In this document: positions 1 through 6,406 of the stretch, piece by piece | Layout of the letters: each line of letters starts with the position of its first letter | Position numbering within the stretch: position 1 is the stretch's first letter | The notes under the pieces: generated by a model | What the model saw: only the letters and a program-made list of their open reading frames with translations | Databases searched by the model: none | Told to the model about the DNA's origin: nothing | Assembly: GCA_017556045.1 (NCBI GenBank) | Contig: JAFZFF010000086.1 | Location: 1 to 64,000, forward strand | From: Bacteroidaceae bacterium | Lineage (GTDB): Bacteria; Bacteroidota; Bacteroidia; Bacteroidales; Bacteroidaceae | Direction of reading: 5' to 3' | DNA length: 64,000 nucleotides | Program-made: the position numbers and the translations under genes

Positions 1-730
1 GATAATTGATAATTCGCCTCCGGGCTTTATTAAACGTGAGCCTTATATCGAACTTACGTGAAAAATATATCGCAGGTGCGTAATAATTTTATTGCATGTG
101 TAGAAATTTTATATTTGATGTATGCACCTGACGGATTGGACAGCTGCAATTTTTGCAACGAAGGTCTGTGATTTTTCTCGAGGACAGCTCCGATAATTTT
201 GCCAAACAGCTTTGATGTGAAAAACGCAGGTTCGATTGCAAGAAAAGGCCTTTGTGTTTTCTAAAAAACGAATAGCCCTTTTCTAAAAAACGAACCTATG
301 ATTTTTCAGTGTAAAGCAAAATAGTATAAGACATAGTACTAAGTGAAAAAAATTTTCGCTTAGCGCGAGCAAAATAGTACTTTGTGTAATCTCTGAATTA
401 TCAAATAGACCTATCCCTGGTGAAAAAAGTTCATAAATGAAGTGGCAGTGGCAGAGAGCTGCGCTCGCTGCCAACGAAAACGTTAACGAAAACTTCCATC
501 CGGATAATTATCAATTATCAATTATCCATTGTCCATTAGCGAGCTCCGCTCGCTCTGCCATGCCACCCCAAAAATAAACTTTTATCACCTGAAAAATGGC
601 TATTTCGCATAGGTCATTCGTCCCAAAATGCCGATTTCATCGGGATATAGCAATAAACCGCGTAAATAGCAGAGACCACCCTTTCTTTGAATGGTCTCCA
701 CTCCGTTACAAGATTTTACGTTTACATCCG
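1..730. other. A+T-rich non-coding stretch with repeats
   Basis: No convincing gene is visible in the first 730 bases; the short open frames lack start signals and recognisable protein character. A 14-base word GATAATTGATAATT at 1-14 recurs inverted, twice and overlapping, at 506-526, so most of the stretch lies between inverted A/T-rich repeats. TTTTCTAAAAAACGAA is directly repeated at 257-272 and 279-294. A GCAGGTG-type motif at about 68-110 resembles segments near 39.97 kb and 48.82 kb. A small dyad (GAGACC 672-677, GGTCTC 693-698) lies just beyond the end of the minus-strand lipoprotein gene and may be a weak terminator. Confidence 0.5.
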
Positions 731-1477
731 TTACATTACGATGCTTACTGCAGGCGTTGTAGCTGTCAACACTTTGCCATTGGTCAGCGTCATCGTGACA
801 GTGAATGCAATATTGTTCGCCGTACAATATGCCCCCTCCTTCAGCGTGAGCGTCATCCCCGGTTGTGCCAGAGGCTTCATTGCCAGCCAATCAGCAATAT
901 CATCGGTACGCCACTCGTCATATACACTTAATTCATAGGTCTTATAACTGAATATGAATGGGGGAGAGTAGCGAACAATGTGAAAACAATGAGCCAGTTC
1001 CTTCCCCGCTGCTATGCCATTAAAATCTTGAGTGGCTATGATACTTAGGGAATCGACACCTTCGAAACGGTATTGGATACTCGTATTCACAACCCTCGTA
1101 CGACTATTATATGTATCTATAGCCTCTTCAACTTCAGATATTCCATCTCTTTCTACTGTCTGAAAAACCCAAAAACCAACATCATGAGCCTCTGTCTCCT
1201 CATAGAAACGAGGGACTTCTACATCAAGCGAATCGTAAGTAATGAGTGATATGGCAAATTCTGCTGTTTTCACTTCACCTCCAACAATCTTTTCAATGTC
1301 ATATCCTGAACTCTCGAAAGGAATCTCACTTACAACAGTCAACAAATTGTGAGCATGGCATGGGAAACCATAGTAATACGAACTACCCCCATCGATATCA
1401 TTCGTGACATCATTCTCATTACACGATACGATGCACCACAATATTGCCATAAGACAGAATAAGAGTTTTGTTTTCAT
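731..1477 (-). CDS. Exported lipoprotein partner of C10 protease
   Basis: This 248-residue protein opens with a lipoprotein signal peptide whose lipobox ends IVSC (Cys about 19), followed by an Asn/Asp-rich tether, so it should be a lipid-anchored envelope protein. No catalytic motif or named domain is recognised. Its start overlaps the stop of the upstream C10 protease by four bases (ATGA), so the two are almost certainly translated together. In Bacteroides fragilis, C10 proteases are linked to small inhibitor-like proteins; by analogy this could be an inhibitor, chaperone or surface partner, but it shows no obvious resemblance to a C10 propeptide by eye. The role is inferred from position only. 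Confidence 0.75.
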   Translation of the reverse strand: MKTKLLFCLMAILWCIVSCNENDVTNDIDGGSSYYYGFPCHAHNLLTVVSEIPFESSGYDIEKIVGGEVKTAEFAISLITYDSLDVEVPRFYEETEAHDVGFWVFQTVERDGISEVEEAIDTYNSRTRVVNTSIQYRFEGVDSLSIIATQDFNGIAAGKELAHCFHIVRYSPPFIFSYKTYELSVYDEWRTDDIADWLAMKPLAQPGMTLTLKEGAYCTANNIAFTVTMTLTNGKVLTATTPAVSIVM

Positions 1478-2817
1478 AATTGTTTTCTGATATTGGGATA
1501 AATTTTTAAATTTCTTGTGAAATTATGTTTCATTGTATTGGGGTCATCAGGATGGCTAAATTGCATATTTGTGGTGTCAAACGCCCCTATGCAAAAATAG
1601 CCATTGCTATCACCATTCCATCCCCAATTTATGTGGTAATACGCTTCGGAAATGGTATGCTGTTCCAATATTTCCCAGAAAAGTTGGCTGTCAGGTTTTA
1701 TGTATATGGTTCCTGTTCCATAAATGCTTTTATATCCATCAATAACCCAGGCATGTCCTACATTTGCATTCGTGTCCACACCTCGCATATACACAACCTG
1801 AGAGTTCCTGATACTAGACGTAACTTCACTACTGTTGTAGTCTCGATACGATCCATATGCATATCCTAAATTAGCCAAAGCTGTCGCTACATTTGCACTA
1901 TTGGCCTCACTTCCACTTGTATAATAAATCATCTTTACATACTTTCCTATCTGTCTAAAAACATGTCCTATTTTATTATGTACTTCAGCATAAGGATAAG
2001 TGCAAGGGCATGATGACGGATAATCAACAGGAATGAAAGAATACACATGATTGTTCATCGCATCCCAATCCAAATGCAGTGTTTGGGTATTCCCGTCATA
2101 ATCAACTACAATAGAAGAGGGATGTTTGTAGTAACTCATTAATTGTACTATAGCCGTAGCAACACAGCCCGATGGGGCTTTTTGGCCATCAGTTGTATAA
2201 CAATACTTATTATATGGCCAGTGTTGCCCCCAACGGACTTGTAAAAAAGGCCCGTATGTAGTCGTATCTACGTCTGTCACAATTTTTGTTTGTGTAAGTT
2301 CTTCCCTACCATTATTCAAGCTATCCAATAAAGGAGGTCTCCTTGACTGCACATACTCCTCTGCCATATCCATATAAAGGTCGAAGCCTCCGTTGCCTGT
2401 TTCCTCGCCTGTCACATAATTACCCTGCTCGGTAACGGCTATCAATTCTTCTGTAGCGCGATTGGCTGATACCACGGCAAAACCTGCATTATCTTCGTAG
2501 TTGAATACATACATCAACGTGTCAAGTTCTCCATCAGAACGAGTAGGAGAAGTTCTTGTGATATACTGCACATCAGCCGTACAAACGGTTCGTGGCTTTC
2601 CAGAGCGTGTAACACTATTCTCGCCTAACATGCCGATAGCCTTTTGCGCTACAGCAAGTGCCTCTTCATAAGTACGTAGTTTGGGTAATTCGTTCATAAC
2701 CTCTTTCTCATTTTCAGTTTGTACCGGAAAAGGTTCAATTACTTCTTGAGTACAAGCGAACAACGTTGATGCTGCAACTATACAGCAAAAACTCCTAACA
2801 CTAAAAATCTTTTTCAT
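1474..2817 (-). CDS. C10 family cysteine protease (streptopain-like), lipoprotein
   Basis: A 447-residue secreted cysteine protease of MEROPS family C10 (SpeB, interpain, Bfp). Residues 1-22 form a lipoprotein signal (STLFAC, lipidation at Cys22). Residues about 40-180 match the inhibitory propeptide, which carries an EEAL-A--A start and the FAVVSANR segment typical of the family. The catalytic domain begins near 185: the nucleophile is Cys218 in APSGCVATAI, the catalytic His355 lies in VGHAWVIDGY, and an NWGW motif near 398 supports the fold. All key residues are present, so the zymogen should be activatable. Start ATG at 2817 is the only one giving a signal peptide. It forms an ATGA-coupled pair with the downstream lipoprotein. 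The local base composition is A+T-richer than the housekeeping genes, consistent with an accessory island. Confidence 0.9.
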   Translation of the reverse strand: MKKIFSVRSFCCIVAASTLFACTQEVIEPFPVQTENEKEVMNELPKLRTYEEALAVAQKAIGMLGENSVTRSGKPRTVCTADVQYITRTSPTRSDGELDTLMYVFNYEDNAGFAVVSANRATEELIAVTEQGNYVTGEETGNGGFDLYMDMAEEYVQSRRPPLLDSLNNGREELTQTKIVTDVDTTTYGPFLQVRWGQHWPYNKYCYTTDGQKAPSGCVATAIVQLMSYYKHPSSIVVDYDGNTQTLHLDWDAMNNHVYSFIPVDYPSSCPCTYPYAEVHNKIGHVFRQIGKYVKMIYYTSGSEANSANVATALANLGYAYGSYRDYNSSEVTSSIRNSQVVYMRGVDTNANVGHAWVIDGYKSIYGTGTIYIKPDSQLFWEILEQHTISEAYYHINWGWNGDSNGYFCIGAFDTTNMQFSHPDDPNTMKHNFTRNLKIYPNIRKQL

Positions 2818-2984
2818 GATAGCCCGTTTTTAAGGTGTGATATTTTGTTGTCTCTATTTATATATTACCAAAATCACGAAAATGTATAATCATTCGCGGC
2901 AAATTTATGGATAATTTTTGGAAATTCGTGTCAAAAAAGAGAGAAAACATAAATTGCCTGTAATTGGCCACGAATTATCATGAA

Positions 2985-3184
2985 TTATAAGCGAACCAAA
3001 CCCAGTTCATCGAGGAGAATGAGGATAACGATTGTCTTCGCATTACTCATACGCTTGGGTTTGTGACGATGCTTAGCCTGTATTCTGAAGCTGATAACAT
3101 GTTTTTCTACAGCTCTGCATCAAAAAGTTTGCAAAAAACATCTACCAAATAGAGAATTTTAGTAATTTTACCCCCAGTGAACAT
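2985..3184 (-). pseudogene. Degenerate N-terminal remnant of IS982-type transposase
   Basis: On the minus strand from an ATG at 3184 the reading begins MFTGGKITKILYLVDVFCKL and reaches an in-frame TAG after FDAEL. One frame over, the message continues through HRHKPKRMSNAKTIVILIL and ends at TAA (2985-2987). Together these match the N-terminal part of IS982-family transposases: a KI-EI--L-D-FCK-F--E start followed by a basic HR-KP-RMS-AE/K stretch and an I-ILI hydrophobic run. Only about 65 of some 290 residues remain, with at least one stop and one frameshift, and I see no catalytic DDE part and no clear terminal repeats. It is a dead fragment lying between the C10 protease promoter region and the orphan lipoprotein. 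Family assignment is by eye. Confidence 0.5.
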
Positions 3185-3261
3185 AGTGATATCGTTTGTC
3201 AATGTTTTGATAGGGTACCTTAAATGTATAATAATTATTGTTAATCCACAAATATTCAATT

Positions 3262-3945
3262 ATGTTCAAACTAAGAAAAGCCATAATCCATGTACTCATG
3301 GCAGCCACAATCCTATCGCAATTTGCCTGCTATCACATATCACAACAAAAGGATGTGACGGTTGTGGAGGCCGATACTGTGAGACAAATTGAGTTGTTAC
3401 CATTTCCTAAGGATTCGGTGTTGATAGGTATTAAGTGGTTTTGGGTAGTAAGTTTTAATGCCGAATATATCGAAGAACGTTTTGCTTTGAATCTACAAAA
3501 TCGCTCAGAAACTCCTGTTATGCTTGATTCTGTGTACGAGATAGGCGCATGGAGAAACAGAGACAGCACCTATACATTGCTGTATCGTGATACCCTAAAT
3601 CGACCGTTATCCATTGAAGGATATTCGGTGTTGTGTGACACGTTACATCCCAAAGTAAAAGATGTGTTCCGTGCAAAGAGTGACTACAGCGAATATCTGT
3701 TTACGATACGTGCATGGTGCAAAAATTGTGATACCATTAAGTTGGCATATCACATAACAGAACCGGATATATGGGAAGAGAAAGGTACAGCAATATTCAA
3801 TTTTGATAGAGAAGAGAGCACCGACAGTATATGGGTGATACTACATAATCCTATGATAATAGATGTAGGTACGGATTATAACAATCTGATAAACAAGATG
3901 TATGTTTGTAGGACAGAACGCCCTGACGGAAATGGTAAAAGCTAA
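3262..3945 (+). CDS. Hypothetical exported protein, probable lipoprotein
   Basis: A 227-residue protein if translation starts at ATG 3262 (a TTG eight codons upstream also keeps the frame open but spoils the signal peptide). The N-terminus is basic then hydrophobic and ends LSQFAC, a marginal lipobox with Gln at -3. The mature part contains Cys-x-x-Cys (WCKNCD near residue 155 of the protein), which might bind metal or form a disulphide. I do not recognise the family. It stands alone between the IS982 remnant and a region without genes, is A+T-rich like the C10 locus, and looks like accessory cargo. Confidence 0.65.
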   Translation: MFKLRKAIIHVLMAATILSQFACYHISQQKDVTVVEADTVRQIELLPFPKDSVLIGIKWFWVVSFNAEYIEERFALNLQNRSETPVMLDSVYEIGAWRNRDSTYTLLYRDTLNRPLSIEGYSVLCDTLHPKVKDVFRAKSDYSEYLFTIRAWCKNCDTIKLAYHITEPDIWEEKGTAIFNFDREESTDSIWVILHNPMIIDVGTDYNNLINKMYVCRTERPDGNGKS

Positions 3946-4134
3946 TCCTTAAGAGTCGCTCCATGTAGCTATTCTCAACCTTTTTTGGAACAAAGTGACG
4001 CTCCTCTTTTACTTTATGCCGATGTTGGCGGTGTACTACCATTACGGCGGATGTTCATCCGCTGTAATTGAATATTATTGTCCTTGACCCGAGAGAGATT
4101 AAAGCTGGCTAGAAATGGGTAATTCTTGTTCCAC

Positions 4135-4872
4135 TCAAATTATGTAGGCCACCTCCTTGAATAGGTAGCTGCGTAGGGTGCCCAGTTCGTCGAGGAGTAT
4201 GAGGCGGCCGTCGGGCTCTACGTGGTGGAGGGTGGCGGTGAAGGTGCCCTGGGCGTCGCGGTAGGTGGCGGGCACGCCGAGACGGTAGAGTAGGGCGGTA
4301 TAGTGGGCATGGAGCGTGGCGGCATCGAGTGCCGTGTCGGTTAGCTCGGTGGGGTGGGCAAAGGCGTGGCAGATAGCTGCGAGCAACTCGGTGCGGTCTA
4401 CCTCGTGGCCGAGGATTTGGCGGAGCGAGATGGGGTTGGGGGCATCGCTGACGAAGGCCGATTGGTTGACATTGAGGCCTACACCGATGAGGGTGCGCGA
4501 GAGGTGGGGACCCTCGAGGTCGTGCTCGATGAGGATGCCACAAAGCTTGTGGTCGCGATGGTAGATGTCGTTGGGCCACTTGATGTGTATGTCGCTGACG
4601 TAGCGGCTCAGCACCTGGCAGAGCACCACGGAGATGTACTCGCAGAGGAGAAACTGGCGCGAGGCTGGCAACTCGTGCGGACGGAGGGCGAGGGTGAAGA
4701 GGAGGTTGGCTCCCGGTGCCGACTCCCACGTATTGCCACGCTGGCCACGCCCTGCGGTCTGATGGTCGGCAGTGACGAGGAGAAGCTCGTCGCCCTGCTC
4801 GATCTGACGGGCATGGGTGTTGGTCGAGGTGGTCTCGGCGAGGTGTATGTGGCGTATCTCGGGTTGGTGCAT
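4135..4872 (-). CDS. birA: Biotin--[acetyl-CoA-carboxylase] ligase, catalytic-only BirA
   Basis: Attaches biotin to the biotin carboxyl carrier domain of acyl-CoA or oxaloacetate-type carboxylases through biotinyl-5'-AMP. The protein has the adenylate-binding glycine-rich loop AGRGQRGNTWES and the catalytic KWPNDIY segment, followed by GILIE, and a short C-terminal SH3-like domain ending LILLDELGTLRSYLFKEVAY. At 245 residues it lacks the N-terminal winged helix of E. coli BirA, so it is a class I ligase and cannot be a DNA-binding repressor. I prefer ATG 4872 to the GTG at 4887: the promoter box TATTTTTG (4887-4894, minus) overlaps the GTG, so that codon would probably not be transcribed. It is divergent from the thioesterase gene at 5071. 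Confidence 0.93.
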   Translation of the reverse strand: MHQPEIRHIHLAETTSTNTHARQIEQGDELLLVTADHQTAGRGQRGNTWESAPGANLLFTLALRPHELPASRQFLLCEYISVVLCQVLSRYVSDIHIKWPNDIYHRDHKLCGILIEHDLEGPHLSRTLIGVGLNVNQSAFVSDAPNPISLRQILGHEVDRTELLAAICHAFAHPTELTDTALDAATLHAHYTALLYRLGVPATYRDAQGTFTATLHHVEPDGRLILLDELGTLRSYLFKEVAYII

Positions 4873-4886
4873 AGCGAATGTGGGCA

Positions 4887-4894
4887 CAAAAATA
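4887..4894 (-). promoter_or_regulatory. birA -7 promoter box
   Basis: TATTTTTG on the minus strand fits the Bacteroidota -7 consensus TAnnTTTG and lies 15 bases upstream of the ATG at 4872, predicting a very short untranslated leader. No clear -33 TTTG is seen. Confidence 0.5.
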
Positions 4895-4947
4895 CGAATA
4901 AATAAGCGAGAAATATCAAGCTTGCTTGAATATTTTTTACTGCAACT

Positions 4948-4993
4948 GAAAGTATTTTCGAAGTAATCTTCAAATGTACGAAAGTATTTTCGA
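4948..4993. promoter_or_regulatory. Twin 14-bp direct repeat, possible operator
   Basis: GAAAGTATTTTCGA occurs at 4948-4961 and again at 4980-4993, start-to-start spacing 32 bases (about three helical turns). Each copy is itself near-palindromic (GAAAnnnnTTTC). The pair lies between the divergent birA and thioesterase promoters, a natural place for a shared repressor or activator. BirA here has no DNA-binding domain, so the ligand protein, if any, is unknown. Confidence 0.4.
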
Positions 4994-5044
4994 GAATTAT
5001 CTCAAAAATAGGAAAAAATTGTTTCATCTTTCGGTAAGACATTG

Positions 5045-5052
5045 TATTTTTG
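5045..5052 (+). promoter_or_regulatory. Thioesterase -7 promoter box
   Basis: TATTTTTG matches TAnnTTTG and lies 18 bases before the ATG at 5071. A TTG/TTTC cluster at 5019-5025 is at roughly the -33 distance. Confidence 0.5.
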
Positions 5053-5070
5053 CAATAAAATCAAAAGATT

Positions 5071-5445
5071 ATGTTAGAGAACGGACTTACCTATACCTGT
5101 GTGAGATGTGTGGAGGAGCAGCACCTGGCTGTGAACGTGGGCAGTGGCGACCTCCGTGTGTTGGCCACGCCAGCGATGATAGCGCTGATGGAGGAGGCTG
5201 CCATGCGTGCTGTGGCAGCGCATCTGCCTGAGGGGGCTACGACGGTGGGCGGACACATGGCGACTTCGCACGTGAAGCCTACGGCACCGGGGCGCTCGGT
5301 GGAGGCTACGGCTACGCTGGTGGCTGTGGAGGGCAAGAAACTGCGGTTTGCCGTAGTGGCTCGCGACGAGGAGGGTGTCATCGGTGAGGGTGAACACCTG
5401 AGGTTCGTCGTCGACAGAGAGAAGTTTATGGCTCGCCTGGGGTGA
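5071..5445 (+). CDS. Hot-dog fold thioesterase (FlK/PaaI-like)
   Basis: A 124-residue single-domain hot-dog protein. The segment VLATPAMIALMEEAAMRAV is the central helix with the Glu that hot-dog thioesterases use, preceded by a strand and followed by GGHMATSHVKPTAPGRSVEA, the strand pair typical of fluoroacetyl-CoA-thioesterase-like proteins (T--V-T-V-H--PT--G). It probably hydrolyses a small acyl-CoA in the cytoplasm; the substrate cannot be read from sequence. Length fits the family. It faces birA across a 198-base region containing two promoters and paired 14-bp repeats, which would suit joint control of biotin-dependent acyl-CoA metabolism, though that is inference. Confidence 0.85.
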   Translation: MLENGLTYTCVRCVEEQHLAVNVGSGDLRVLATPAMIALMEEAAMRAVAAHLPEGATTVGGHMATSHVKPTAPGRSVEATATLVAVEGKKLRFAVVARDEEGVIGEGEHLRFVVDREKFMARLG

Positions 5446-5454
5446 GATGAACTA

Positions 5455-5635
5455 ATGGACTCAACTTTCGCTGGGTGCGAAAGTGAGTAGTTAAATGGAG
5501 ATAAATGGAGTTAGATGGAGATAAATGCCAAATGTACAGAAAGCTATTGGCCTTTAACTCCCCAAAGAGCGAAGCGATATCTTCCTTTAACTCCCTTTAA
5601 CTTCATAGAGTTGAGCCCAGCGAAACTTAAGTAAT
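5455..5635. repeat. Intergenic imperfect palindrome with 10-bp tandem units
   Basis: Contains three runs of a 10-base unit (ATGGAGATAA, ATGGAGTTAG, ATGGAGATAA) around 5496-5525 and, on the other side, the inverse-type words TTAACTCC (twice) and CTTTAACT. CTCAACT with TTTCGCTGGG near 5460-5475 is mirrored by AGTTGAGCCCAGCGAAA near 5609-5626. The whole can fold into a long imperfect hairpin. No open frame of note; likely a dispersed Bacteroidales intergenic repeat rather than a gene. Confidence 0.45.
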
Positions 5636-5656
5636 GATAATATACACATCAGTTGA

Positions 5657-5881
5657 ATGAAAAAGACACCAAATAAGCCGGTGAAGCCCGATGTGGTGCG
5701 CCACTCGCGCCTCGTATGTCTCGTGAGCGACGAGGAGATGCGCTTCATCGATAACTACCTGCGTAAATACAAGATCGAGAACAAGAGTCGCTGGATGCGT
5801 GAGACGCTGCTCACCTTCATCCATCAGAACCTGGACCAGGACTACCCCACATTGTTTAACGAACACGACATGCGTAGATGA
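5657..5881 (+). CDS. Small basic protein coupled to tadA
   Basis: A 74-residue basic, probably helical protein with a SDEEMRFIDNYLRKYKIENKS stretch reminiscent of ribbon-helix-helix or mobilisation-type DNA-binding proteins, but without a clear family match. Its stop overlaps the tadA start (ATGA at 5878-5881), so translation is coupled. An association with tRNA editing is only positional; nucleic-acid binding is plausible from charge and the helix-rich pattern. Confidence 0.75.
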   Translation: MKKTPNKPVKPDVVRHSRLVCLVSDEEMRFIDNYLRKYKIENKSRWMRETLLTFIHQNLDQDYPTLFNEHDMRR

Positions 5882-6318
5882 CACCTACCGACGATATTCG
5901 CTACATGCAGATGGCGCTCGATGAGGCTACCAAGGCGTATGACCAGGGTGAGGTGCCCGTAGGTGCCGTAGTGGTGTGTAAGGGTAGGGTGATAGCGCGT
6001 GCCCATAACCTCACGGAGATGCTCACCGACGTGACGGCTCATGCAGAGATGCAGGCGGTGACGGCGGCGGCCAACTATCTCGGTGGTAAGTATCTCGTGG
6101 ACTGTACGCTATATGTCACCGTAGAGCCTTGCATCATGTGTGCTGGGGCGCTCGGGTGGGCTCAGCTGGGCCGACTGGTATATGGCGCTGCCGATGACAA
6201 ACGCGGATTTCAGCGCTTCGCTCCGCAGGCCTTGCACCCCAAGACGGAGGTGGTCACAGGTGTGATGGGCGAGGAGTGTGCTGCGCTGATGAAGCAGTTC
6301 TTTAGCCAACGTCGATAG
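5878..6318 (+). CDS. tadA: tRNA-specific adenosine deaminase (A34 to I34)
   Basis: Deaminates the wobble adenosine of tRNA-Arg(ACG) to inosine. The zinc site of the cytidine-deaminase fold is complete: HAE near residues 54-56 (Glu is the proton shuttle) and PCIMC near 83-87 with both Cys ligands. Length (146 aa) is normal for bacterial TadA. It begins inside the stop codon of the upstream 74-aa gene. Essential in most bacteria that read CGN codons with inosine. Confidence 0.95.
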   Translation: MTPTDDIRYMQMALDEATKAYDQGEVPVGAVVVCKGRVIARAHNLTEMLTDVTAHAEMQAVTAAANYLGGKYLVDCTLYVTVEPCIMCAGALGWAQLGRLVYGAADDKRGFQRFAPQALHPKTEVVTGVMGEECAALMKQFFSQRR

Positions 6319-6406
6319 GCCTATAGATGTAGTCTATGACGGAAAGTGATGTAAATATTTGTTATAATACTATAAATCCCCCTATTTTTGCATGAGATTA
6401 GGTAAC

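Noticed and set aside
283..474. Small minus-strand frame at the window start
   Set aside because: Sits in a repeat-rich A+T region, with no ribosome site and no family resemblance.
4109..4905. Long overlapping frames in both directions across birA
   Set aside because: Their translations are Pro/Arg/His-rich or Val/Asp/Glu-rich by-products of a G+C-rich gene; only the birA frame carries conserved motifs.
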